Positions 24,167 through 31,852 of a DNA stretch of 64,000 nucleotides are shown here, piece after piece. Under the pieces are notes generated by a model. That model ran no database searches. It was not told where the DNA came from and saw nothing but the letters and a program-made list of their open reading frames with translations. The number at the start of each line of letters is the position of its first letter. Position 1 is the first letter of the stretch. The translations under genes and the position numbers were made by a program. The stretch comes from Rhodanobacter humi (lineage in GTDB: Bacteria > Pseudomonadota > Gammaproteobacteria > Xanthomonadales > Rhodanobacteraceae). The stretch covers positions 1,798,001-1,862,000 of the forward strand of contig NZ_JBGBPY010000001.1 of the NCBI RefSeq assembly GCF_041107455.1. Direction: 5' to 3'.

Positions 24167-26119
24167 CTACTTGCGCGGCGTGGCGATCGCGCCGAGCAGG
24201 TCCTTGCCGCCGGTGCGCTCCAGGTGCGGGTAGCGCAGGCCGCCGTGGTAGTCGATCTTCGCCGTGCTGTAAACGTCGACGTTCTTCACCAGCAGCTCAA
24301 TCGGCGCGCTGCCGGTCTTCGCCGCGGTGATCGCGTCCTTCAGCGCGTCGGGCGAGTAGTCCTTGCCGTCCACCGCCACGATGGTCTCGCCCGGCACCAG
24401 GCCGGCCTGGAACGCGGGGCCGCTCCACTGCACGTCGTAGATGCTGCCGGTCTTGGACGCGGACAGGCCGATCGAGGCGGCGAGGTTGACGCCGTGGCGG
24501 ATGCCTTCCATCGCCTTGGTCTCGGCATTCGGCTTGTCGGTGTAGACCAGCTTCCAGCCGCCGCGCGCGATGCCGTGTTCGGGCAGTTCCGGGCCGGTGT
24601 AGTCCAGCCGCGCCTTGAGGAAGCTCGCCCAGTCGAACGGCTGCACCTGGTTCAGCGTGTTCACCACGTCGTCGAAGGTGTAGGTCTTGGTCACGTAGCT
24701 GCCGTTTTCCATGCCGTAGAAGGCATGCGCGAAGTCGTCCAGCGAGTGCTTGCCGCCGGAGAGTTCGCGGATCTTGGTGTCCACGTCCAGCCACAAGAGC
24801 TGGCCTTCCGGATAGAAGTCGGTGCCGCGGCGCCAGTTCGCCCAGCCGCCGCCGCCGTAGTAGGTGAGCGGCGCGGCGTCGGCGGTGTCCTGCAGCGAGC
24901 GCCAGGCGCGACCGGTGCGCTCGCTCATCGAGGCGTCGATGTTCGCCATCGTGTCGCGGAACTGTTCGGGCGTCCACAGGCCGGAGCGCGCGGTGAGCAC
25001 GCTGCACCAGTAGTCGGTGAGGCCCTCGTACACCCACAAGAGGTCGTCCTGCATCTTCACGTTGAAGTTCGGCGTCCACAGGTCGGCGGGGCGGCGGAAC
25101 TTGCCGTTCCACGAATGCACGAACTCGTGCGGCATCAGGCTGGCCGCCAGCGTGTGCATGTCGTCGTTGGTGAAGAAGTCGGCCGGCAGGCGGTCGTCGC
25201 TGGACTGGTGGTGTTCCAGCCCGAAGTGGCCGGTGTGGTCGGACAGCGTGAGCAGGAAGTCGTAGTGGTCGTAGTGGTGCGCGCCGAACAGCAGGTTGGT
25301 CTGCGTCACCACCGCGCGCTGCTGCTCCAGCTGCTTGGCGGTGAGCTTGACGTCCTTCGCGCCGTCGCCCACCACGTTGAGGTGCACCGGCACCTTCGCG
25401 CCCGGCGCCAGGTCCACGCGATCGAAGTGCTCGCCCGCGATCAGCGGCGAATCCACGAAGTTGTTGAAGCTCACCGGCTTGAACTGCACGGTGTCGCCCG
25501 CTTGACCAGCACTCTGGTTTGCCACTTGTAGCTTGGCCACTTGCAGCGCAGTACCGAACTTCCAGCCGGCAGGCAACTGCACGGTGGGCTGGATCTGGAT
25601 CTGCCGCGAGTAGTAGCCGGCCGGATAGAACGCCACCTGGTTGAACTCCACGTCCACCAGGTTCGGCGTGGACGAAGCGCTCGCGCCAAACAGGCTGCCC
25701 TCGCCGTCACCCGGCGAGAGGAACTGGAACGAGAGATCGAGCTGGCTCACGCCTTCGGGCACGTCCAGGTGAATCGCGAACATGTCGCGCAGGTCGCGGC
25801 GCCACGCCAGCTGCTTGCCGTTTGCGGTGATGATCAGCCCGGCCACGTTCTGGATCGGGCCGGACGGCGCGTGCTCGCCGGGAATCCACTCCGGATACAG
25901 CAGGGTGAATTCGCCCGGCTTCACCGGAATCGTCTCGTGCACGCGGAACATCCGCTTCGCGGCGTCGGTGAGGTCCACGTTCACCGTGAGCTGGCCGGGA
26001 TACGGCGTGTCTTGCGGCGCGGCGCGGCGGGCATCCTGCGCGGTGGCGGCGACAGACAGCGAAAGCGCCCCGACCACCGCGGCGGCGATCAGGCTGGAAC
26101 GGAAGGGATGACGATTCAC
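24167..26119 (-). CDS. Exported M61-family metallopeptidase with PDZ domain, paralogue 2
   Basis: A 650-residue paralogue of the next gene downstream. GTG 26119 is the chosen start: CGGAGCC lies just upstream and the protein then begins NRHPFRSSLIAAAVVGALSLSVAATAQ, a proper signal peptide. The zinc motif is HEFVHSW, followed by NGKFRRPADLWTPNFNV and WVYEGLTDYWC. The PDZ-like region near the C-terminus (SIGLSASKTGSIYDVQWSGP) matches the paralogue in position. The pair share the same domain order and many identical blocks, so they come from a tandem duplication. Both use non-ATG starts, and both end next to a C-rich hairpin repeat. The function is inferred to be periplasmic peptide degradation. 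Confidence 0.9.
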   Translation of the reverse strand: MNRHPFRSSLIAAAVVGALSLSVAATAQDARRAAPQDTPYPGQLTVNVDLTDAAKRMFRVHETIPVKPGEFTLLYPEWIPGEHAPSGPIQNVAGLIITANGKQLAWRRDLRDMFAIHLDVPEGVSQLDLSFQFLSPGDGEGSLFGASASSTPNLVDVEFNQVAFYPAGYYSRQIQIQPTVQLPAGWKFGTALQVAKLQVANQSAGQAGDTVQFKPVSFNNFVDSPLIAGEHFDRVDLAPGAKVPVHLNVVGDGAKDVKLTAKQLEQQRAVVTQTNLLFGAHHYDHYDFLLTLSDHTGHFGLEHHQSSDDRLPADFFTNDDMHTLAASLMPHEFVHSWNGKFRRPADLWTPNFNVKMQDDLLWVYEGLTDYWCSVLTARSGLWTPEQFRDTMANIDASMSERTGRAWRSLQDTADAAPLTYYGGGGWANWRRGTDFYPEGQLLWLDVDTKIRELSGGKHSLDDFAHAFYGMENGSYVTKTYTFDDVVNTLNQVQPFDWASFLKARLDYTGPELPEHGIARGGWKLVYTDKPNAETKAMEGIRHGVNLAASIGLSASKTGSIYDVQWSGPAFQAGLVPGETIVAVDGKDYSPDALKDAITAAKTGSAPIELLVKNVDVYSTAKIDYHGGLRYPHLERTGGKDLLGAIATPRK

Positions 26120-26288
26120 GGGTGGCTCCGGGCAGGCACCGGCCCGCGCGGAAACCGCACTGCCGGCAGGAACGCGTCGTTCGTCGTGGCGGCGAGCGGC
26201 GGGTGACCGGGCGATGGTAGATCGCGACATGCGCGCGGCACCCTGCCAGAGGTCACGCGCGGACGACGCATGATTTTGCGGCGTCGGC

Positions 26289-27314
26289 TCAGTGCAGCAC
26301 TTGCACCGTCACGTAGAACAACAGCAGGCGGTAAAGCTGCAACGACCAGAACAGGCCCGCCAGCATCCACGTACACAGGATCGCGCAGCCGACGCGCGGA
26401 TAGTGGAGGTAGGCACGCAGCGCGCGATACACGTAGATCGCCACCAGCACGGCGAGGGCCATGCTTGCATACGTGTCGTTCTGCAGGATCGCGGGCACCC
26501 TGCCATCCAGGAACCATCGCGTTGCAAGCGTCGCTCCCGTCACCAACCAGCCGAACAGCAGCAGTATCAGCAATAGCCCGCTCCACAAGTGGGTCGCGAA
26601 GATCAGCAGTTCCGGCAAGCCACGGCGCAGCGGCGCCAGGGTCAGCCACAGGAAGCACGCCAGCATAGGCACGAGCGCGACCACCAAGGCACGCGACAGC
26701 GTCTCGGTGCGCTCGTCGAACCGCTCCTGGTAGCGATAAACCGCTTCCAGTGCCGCCGGGTGGCGACTGGCGGCAACGCCCTTCTCCTTGTCGGCCTTCT
26801 GCTCGGCGGCCGAGGCGGCGCGACCCGCAGCGACCGCGGCGCGCTCCGATCCGTACAGCGCCCAGTAATCCGCCATCACCTCGGCCTTCACCGTCGCCGA
26901 AACCCGCGGACCCAACGCCTTGTCCAGCACCATCGTCTGCTTCGCGTGCTCCAGTGGCGTCACACTCATCTGTGTCTCCAGCACTGTGGAGAACGTGTTC
27001 AGACTGGTCAGCAGGAAGTACAGCAGGTTCACCGCGAAGAACAGCGCCACCGGCCGCGCATACGGCATGCGCCGCCCGCGGAAGTATTCGCGCGTCAACT
27101 CGCCCGGTTTGAGCAGCAGCGTGCGCAGCGAGACGAGCAGGCGGCCCTCGCCATGCGAGAACGCCTCGAACCACTCGCCCACGATGTGCCGCAGCGTGTG
27201 CTCGTCCGGGTGCAGCCGACGTTCGCCGCACCGCGCGCAGTACTCGCCGCCCAGCGGCGTGCCGCAATTCGCGCAGGCCGTTGCCTGGCCCGAAAGCCCC
27301 GCCGTCTCCTGCAT
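26289..27314 (-). CDS. DUF3667 zinc-ribbon membrane protein
   Basis: A 341-residue protein. Residues 14-33 contain a zinc ribbon (C-A-N-C-G ... Y-C-A-R-C-G). A DUF3667-type segment follows (HTLRHIVGEWFEAFSHGEGR ... LLLKPGELTREYFRGRRMPY). There are four or five hydrophobic segments: about 88-104, 215-228, 235-262, 278-300 and 315-338. A charged, Ala-rich region (about 130-200) between the first and second membrane segments probably faces the periplasm or cytoplasm as a coiled stretch. Function is unknown; the zinc ribbon plus membrane layout suggests a sensor or scaffold (inference). ATG 27314 opens directly before the ribbon. It has no operon partner; the GNAT gene is divergent. Confidence 0.78.
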   Translation of the reverse strand: MQETAGLSGQATACANCGTPLGGEYCARCGERRLHPDEHTLRHIVGEWFEAFSHGEGRLLVSLRTLLLKPGELTREYFRGRRMPYARPVALFFAVNLLYFLLTSLNTFSTVLETQMSVTPLEHAKQTMVLDKALGPRVSATVKAEVMADYWALYGSERAAVAAGRAASAAEQKADKEKGVAASRHPAALEAVYRYQERFDERTETLSRALVVALVPMLACFLWLTLAPLRRGLPELLIFATHLWSGLLLILLLFGWLVTGATLATRWFLDGRVPAILQNDTYASMALAVLVAIYVYRALRAYLHYPRVGCAILCTWMLAGLFWSLQLYRLLLFYVTVQVLH

Positions 27315-27529
27315 GCCCAGCCCTCCCGCCCTGCCCGGATCGGCGGATCATGCCTCGGCATGCGGACCCGGCGCATGTGCATGCCTCGCTTGCGCACCAC
27401 AGTTTGCGCACCACATCCTCCGAAGTCGCCGATGCGAAACCTTGTGCAGCGCCATTTCGCGTCCGGGCTGTCCGAGCCATCGGTACATGACTAGACTCGC
27501 GGCACGCCCCGGGAAGCACGACCGCCGCC

Positions 27530-28009
27530 ATGGACATACGCCTCGACACGCTGGACCGTCCGCAGGTGCTGGCCCTGCTGCGCGAACATCTCGACTCGCT
27601 CGCCCCCACGGCACCAGCCGAAAGCCGTCACGCGCTGAACCTCGACGGCTTGCGCGGGCCGGACGTCACGTTCTGGTGCGTGTGGGATGGTCCGGTGCTG
27701 GCCGGCTTCGGCGCGCTGAAGCAACTGGATCCGCTGCATGGCGAGATCAAGTCCATGCGCACCGCGTCCACCCATCTGCGCCGTGGCGTCGCCTCGCACA
27801 TGCTGCAGCACCTGATCGGCGAGGCGGGTGCCCGCGGCTATGCACGGCTGAGCCTGGAAACCGGGGCGATGGCGTTCTTCGAGCCGGCGCGGAACCTGTA
27901 CGCCGCGTTCGGCTTCGCGCCCTGCGCGCCGTTCGGCGACTATCGGCCCGATCCGAACAGCGTGTTCATGACCAAGCGCATCGGCGCGATGGTCAACCAC
28001 CAGGCCTGA
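27530..28009 (+). CDS. GNAT-family N-acetyltransferase
   Basis: A 159-residue cytoplasmic enzyme that transfers an acetyl group from acetyl-CoA. The GNAT fold is visible: strand FWCVWDGPVLAGFGALKQLD, then the core GEIKSMRTASTHLRRGVASH, in which R-x-x-G-V-A is the CoA pyrophosphate-binding loop of motif A, and LSLETGAMAFFEPARNLYAAFGF as motif B. Relatives are annotated YafP/ElaA-like or amino-group acetyltransferases; the acceptor cannot be named. The ATG at 27530 is preceded by a possible -10 TAGACT at 27490 region. It is monocistronic, followed by a REP-like hairpin. Confidence 0.9.
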   Translation: MDIRLDTLDRPQVLALLREHLDSLAPTAPAESRHALNLDGLRGPDVTFWCVWDGPVLAGFGALKQLDPLHGEIKSMRTASTHLRRGVASHMLQHLIGEAGARGYARLSLETGAMAFFEPARNLYAAFGFAPCAPFGDYRPDPNSVFMTKRIGAMVNHQA

Positions 28010-28150
28010 CGCTTGCAGTGGCAATCACGCGGGATTCTCCTGCGCGGCGCAGGCCATTGCGTCGGCGACGACCTGCTGCAGAAAGCCCACACGTGCCAGC
28101 GGCCGGATGGCGCGTAGGACATCCATGCCTCCTGAAACCCGCAACCTGGC

Positions 28151-28210
28151 ACGTAGGAGCGGCTTCAGCCGCGACCGCAGATCGAATCGCGGCTGAAGCC
28201 GCTCCTACGT
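28151..28210. repeat. REP-like palindromic repeat (GTAGGAGCGGCTTCAGCCGC type)
   Basis: Perfect 24-bp inverted arms at 28151-28174 and 28187-28210 flank a 12-nt loop. Each arm contains GTAGGAGCGGCTTCAGCCGC, a REP sequence I recognise from many Pseudomonas and Xanthomonadales genomes. It lies just past the stop codon of the permease gene (28216) and ends that intergenic space. Confidence 0.88.
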
Positions 28211-28215
28211 CACGC

Positions 28216-29763
28216 CTACAGCCGTTCGCCGTCGAGCTTGCTGTGACGGATGCCGTAGCCGAAGTAGATCAGGCAACCCAGCGCCATCCAGATCACGAAG
28301 CGCTCGAAGGTGATCGCGGGCAGGCCGCCGATGCGCTGCCAGCCGTTGGCATCCAGCCACGGCACGCCGAAGATCAGCAGCAGCGAGAACGCCACGCCCA
28401 GCGGCGCCAGCACGGCGATCCACGGCATGCGGAAGCTGCGCGGCAGCTGCGGCTTGCGGATGCGCAGCACCAGCACGGCGGTGCAGATGATGATGAAGGC
28501 GCTGAGCGTACCGATGTTGACCAGCTCGGCCACCTCGCCGATCGGCAGCAGGCCGGCCACGATGGCGGTGAACACGCCGAGGATCACGGTCGGCCGCGCC
28601 GGCGTGCCGAAACGCGGACTGACCTTCGCGAACCACGCCGGCAGCAGGCCGTCGCGCGCCAGCGCGAACCAGATGCGCGCCGCGCCCAGCATGAACGCGA
28701 ACAGCACGCTGGTGACGCCCACCACCGCGGCCACCGCGATGGCGATGGAAACCCAATGCAGGCCGATCGCCTCGAAGGCCTGCGACACCGAGGCGTCGCC
28801 GTTGAGATTGCTGTAGTGGGTGATGCCGGTGAGCACCAGCGACACCGCGATGTACAGCACCATCGCCACCGCCAGCGACAGCAGCACGGCGCGCGGCAGG
28901 TCGCGCTGCGGATGCTTGGCTTCTTCGGCCGCCGTGGTCAGCGTGTCGTAGCCGAACACCGCGAAGAACACCACGCTGGCGCCGGTGAGCACGCCGGCCC
29001 AACCGAAGTGGCCCACGCCCTGCGCGTCGAACGCGCGCGCAGGGACGAACGGATGCCAGTTCGCGGTGTTGATGTAGAACGCGCCCACGCCGATCACCAG
29101 CAGCACGCCCAGCACCTTGATGGCCACGATCGCGGTGTTGAAACGCGCCCCCCATTCCATGCGCACGGTGAGCAGCAGCGCCACCGCCAGCGACACGCCG
29201 GCGGCGATCACGTTGAAGCGGTGACCGTCACTGGGCGCCGCAATGGCCGTGCCGCCATGCACGCCGAACAACTGTTGCAGGTAGTAGTGCATGGTCTGCG
29301 CGCTCATGCTCTGCTGCGCCCACTCCGGCAGGTGCACGCCCGCCGAGGCCAGCAGCACCTGCACGTAGCCCGACCAGCCGATCGCCACCACCGCGACCAC
29401 CAGCGCGTATTCCAGCAGCAGGTCCCAGCCGATGATCCAGGCCACGAACTCGCCCAGCACCGCGTAGCCGTAGGTGTAGGCGCTGCCGGTCACCGGGATC
29501 AGCCCGGCGAACTCGGCGTAGCACAGCGCGGCGCAGGCGCTGCCCGCGCCGGCAATCAGAAACGAGAGCGCCACCGCGGGGCCGGCGTTCATCGCCGCCT
29601 GCTGGCCGGCGAGCACGAAGATGCCCACGCCGATGATGCCGCCGATGCCGATCGCGGTGAGCTGCCACAGGCCCAGCACGCGGCGGAAATCGCCACGCTG
29701 CCCCGCCTCGCTCTGCAGCTGTTCGACGGACTTGTGGCGGAGCATTCGGCTCAGAAAACGCAT
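28216..29763 (-). CDS. Amino-acid permease (APC superfamily, cationic amino-acid transporter-like)
   Basis: A 515-residue inner-membrane transporter with about 12 predicted helices. The family start LTAIGIGGIIGVGIFVLAGQ (first helix with the unwound GxGIG substrate-binding segment) is at about 35-55, followed by CYAEFAGLIPVTGSAYTYGY, which is the second diagnostic helix. These blocks are shared with CAT/YfnA-type amino-acid permeases that use proton symport or exchange. The ATG at 29763 (MRFLSRMLRHKSVEQLQSEA) keeps the amphipathic cytosolic leader typical of this group. It is probably monocistronic; a REP-like hairpin follows the stop, and an imperfect 18-bp inverted repeat precedes the gene. 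Substrate amino acid is not predictable from sequence alone. Confidence 0.9.
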   Translation of the reverse strand: MRFLSRMLRHKSVEQLQSEAGQRGDFRRVLGLWQLTAIGIGGIIGVGIFVLAGQQAAMNAGPAVALSFLIAGAGSACAALCYAEFAGLIPVTGSAYTYGYAVLGEFVAWIIGWDLLLEYALVVAVVAIGWSGYVQVLLASAGVHLPEWAQQSMSAQTMHYYLQQLFGVHGGTAIAAPSDGHRFNVIAAGVSLAVALLLTVRMEWGARFNTAIVAIKVLGVLLVIGVGAFYINTANWHPFVPARAFDAQGVGHFGWAGVLTGASVVFFAVFGYDTLTTAAEEAKHPQRDLPRAVLLSLAVAMVLYIAVSLVLTGITHYSNLNGDASVSQAFEAIGLHWVSIAIAVAAVVGVTSVLFAFMLGAARIWFALARDGLLPAWFAKVSPRFGTPARPTVILGVFTAIVAGLLPIGEVAELVNIGTLSAFIIICTAVLVLRIRKPQLPRSFRMPWIAVLAPLGVAFSLLLIFGVPWLDANGWQRIGGLPAITFERFVIWMALGCLIYFGYGIRHSKLDGERL

Positions 29764-29812
29764 GGGCTCATTCCTGCGGGCAACCGGCGGATCATATCGA
29801 ATCCATGCCGCA

Positions 29813-29876
29813 GGAGCCTGGCCCGCAGAAGACATTCGAGGCGAAAAGCCCGGATGGATTCTGCGGGCCGGGCTCC
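29813..29876. repeat. Imperfect inverted repeat between desaturase and permease genes
   Basis: Arms of 18 bp (29813-29830 and 29859-29876; GGAGCC-T/C-GGCCCGCAGAA) pair with one mismatch around a 28-nt loop. It lies between the end of the desaturase gene and the start of the permease gene and could serve as a transcript-end structure for neither obviously, as no T-run follows. Confidence 0.6.
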
Positions 29877-29894
29877 CCAGTCATGGGCCAGCAG

Positions 29895-31157
29895 TCATGC
29901 ACGCGCCGCGCCGCGATGCACCACGCGTGTGCCGGCGTGCAACCACGGCAAGGCCAGAGCGCTGGCGCCGAATACCAGCGCGAAGGCCAGTGCGACGCGG
30001 ACGTCCAGATGCGCCACGCCGAACCAGCGCCCCGCGGCGAACGGCAGCGCGGCCATCGCCAGCACACGCAGGCCCTCGGCCCACCATGCCCAGTGTCGGC
30101 CTTCCATCAGCGCGCCCAGCACGCACAGGCCGAACACCTGCCAGGCCGCATACAGCAGCAACTCGGGCAAACCGGCGTGCCCGGCCAGGCCGAGGAACTG
30201 GGTGACCATGCCCAGCAACACCGCGAACTGCACGAGCACGTAGAGTTTCAGCGGCGCGGCCAGCGGCGGGTCGTAACGCGTGTCGGGCATCGCGAAGGCC
30301 GGCTTCGGGAAACGCGCCGCCACGTCGGCGGGGCGCCAGCCCGGCGGCTTGATCCACACCCGCAGCTTGTCGCGCCAGCGCCGCGCGTGCCACGCATCCT
30401 GCGCGGTGCGCCAGTACACCTCGGCGTTCGCCCACAGCGGATTCCAGCTGCGCAGCGGCGAGCGCGTGCCGTACACCGGCGGGTCGGTGTCGTCCTCTTC
30501 CACGAAGCTGCCGAACAGCCGGTCCCACACGATCAGGATGCCGCCGTAGTTGCGGTCGAGGTAGCGGTCGTTCACCGCGTGATGGGCGCGGTGGTTGGAC
30601 GGCGAGCAGAACACGCGGTCGAACCAGCCCAGCCGGCCAATCTGCTCGGTGTGCACCCAGAACTGGTACAGCAGGTCGATCAGCGCGACCACCACGAACA
30701 CCTCGACCGGCACGCCGAGGATCGCCAGCGGCAGGTAGAAGATCCAGCCCAGCAACGCGCCGCTGCCGGTCTGGCGCAAGGCCGTGGAGAGGTTGTAGCG
30801 CTCGCTCTGGTGATGCACCACGTGGGCGGCCCACAGGATGTTCGTCTCGTGGCCCTTGCGGTGCAGCCAGTAGTAGCAGAAGTCGTAGCCCAGCAAGGCG
30901 CCGACCCACACCAGCACGCTGTCGGCGGGCAGCGCGAACAGCGCCAGGTGTTCGACGCACCACGCGTAGATGCCGATCGTCAGCAACTTGCTGAACACCG
31001 CCACCAGCTGCGAGATCGCGCCCAGGCCGATGCTGTTGATCGCGTCGTTGCCGGCGTAGGCATCGCGCCCGCGCAGCTTCGCCACCAGCAGCTCGATGCC
31101 GATCAGCAGGAAGAACACCGGCGTGGCCCAGGTGATGATGAGTTCCTGCGTGTTCAT
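29895..31157 (-). CDS. Sterol desaturase/fatty-acid hydroxylase superfamily membrane enzyme
   Basis: A 420-residue di-iron membrane oxygenase. The histidine cluster that binds the two irons is complete: H-R-K-G-H (WLHRKGHE), H-V-V-H-H (AAHVVHHQSE) and H-R-A-H-H (SNHRAHHAVN), in the first 250 residues, with flanking membrane helices (about 8-26, 36-60, 66-92, 135-160). The last 140 residues add about four more hydrophobic segments, so the protein is longer than the minimal family domain. Such enzymes hydroxylate or desaturate lipids, and relatives include alkylglycerol mono-oxygenase. ATG 31157 overlaps the lysoplasmalogenase stop by four bases (ATGA), so the pair is translationally coupled. 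An ether-lipid role is attractive but inferred. Confidence 0.86.
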   Translation of the reverse strand: MNTQELIITWATPVFFLLIGIELLVAKLRGRDAYAGNDAINSIGLGAISQLVAVFSKLLTIGIYAWCVEHLALFALPADSVLVWVGALLGYDFCYYWLHRKGHETNILWAAHVVHHQSERYNLSTALRQTGSGALLGWIFYLPLAILGVPVEVFVVVALIDLLYQFWVHTEQIGRLGWFDRVFCSPSNHRAHHAVNDRYLDRNYGGILIVWDRLFGSFVEEDDTDPPVYGTRSPLRSWNPLWANAEVYWRTAQDAWHARRWRDKLRVWIKPPGWRPADVAARFPKPAFAMPDTRYDPPLAAPLKLYVLVQFAVLLGMVTQFLGLAGHAGLPELLLYAAWQVFGLCVLGALMEGRHWAWWAEGLRVLAMAALPFAAGRWFGVAHLDVRVALAFALVFGASALALPWLHAGTRVVHRGAARA

Positions 31158-31852
31158 GCCGCCTCGCGTTCGACCGGTACGCCCTGCACCGAGCGGGCGA
31201 TCCACCACAACGCCAGATAATACGCCGCCAGCACCCACAGGCTGGCCAGCGGCACGGGGCCGCGGAAGCGGTCCCAGGCCAGCACGCTGTCGCTCAGCAT
31301 GAACACCAGCGCGCCGCGCGCCGCCAGCCGCGCCGAGGCGTCGCCGCGCCACGCGCGCGCCACCGCCTGCCCGCCCATGCTGCACAACACCGCGACGTAG
31401 ACGATCACCGGCACGCGCAGCGGTGCTGCGATCGCGCTCCACAGCAGGACGAGATTCACCGCGCCATACGCCAGGCAGGCGAGCAGCGGCCACGCCGGCC
31501 TGGCGAAGCGGCTGTCGCCGAGCAAGGCCGCGATGAAGCACGCGTGCCCGACAAGAAACGCCAGCAGCCCCGGCACGAACAGATCGCCCGGCAGCATCAG
31601 GAACACGTCGCCCGCGAGCGAGCAGGCGATGCCGGCCAGCACGAAGCGCCGATAGCGCGTCGACACCACGGGCCGCGCGCGCCAGGCCAGCGCGAAGATC
31701 ACTGCGGTGGCCAGCGGCTTGGCGAACCAGTGCAGCCACAGCCAATCGGGGGAGTGCACAGCCAGCAGCGCACCGGCGATCGCGGCACACGCGGCAAGCA
31801 GCGTGGCCGTGGCAAGCCTGGGCGAAGCCGGTGCGCCATGCGCCTCACTCAT
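31154..31852 (-). CDS. Lysoplasmalogenase (YhhN/TMEM86 family)
   Basis: A 232-residue integral membrane protein with about eight helices. The YhhN signature is present: FAKPLATAVIFALAW early, the ACSLAGDVFLMLPGDLFVPG loop with its conserved Asp pair, and GALVFMLSDSVLAWDRF near the C-terminus. Family members hydrolyse the vinyl-ether bond of lysoplasmalogens to an aldehyde and glycerophospho-base. The start codon overlaps the sulfatase gene stop by eight bases, and its own stop overlaps the desaturase start by four. The tight coupling of three genes indicates a single operon for membrane lipid processing. Whether this organism makes plasmalogens is not shown by the window; a different ether-type substrate is possible. 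Confidence 0.85.
   Translation of the reverse strand: MSEAHGAPASPRLATATLLAACAAIAGALLAVHSPDWLWLHWFAKPLATAVIFALAWRARPVVSTRYRRFVLAGIACSLAGDVFLMLPGDLFVPGLLAFLVGHACFIAALLGDSRFARPAWPLLACLAYGAVNLVLLWSAIAAPLRVPVIVYVAVLCSMGGQAVARAWRGDASARLAARGALVFMLSDSVLAWDRFRGPVPLASLWVLAAYYLALWWIARSVQGVPVEREAA

Noticed and set aside
20615-25531. A 1638-codon plus-strand reading frame over the phosphodiesterase, tRNA and M61 genes
   Set aside because: It crosses the tRNA gene and shows antisense-type composition; the real genes on the minus strand have signal peptides and catalytic motifs.
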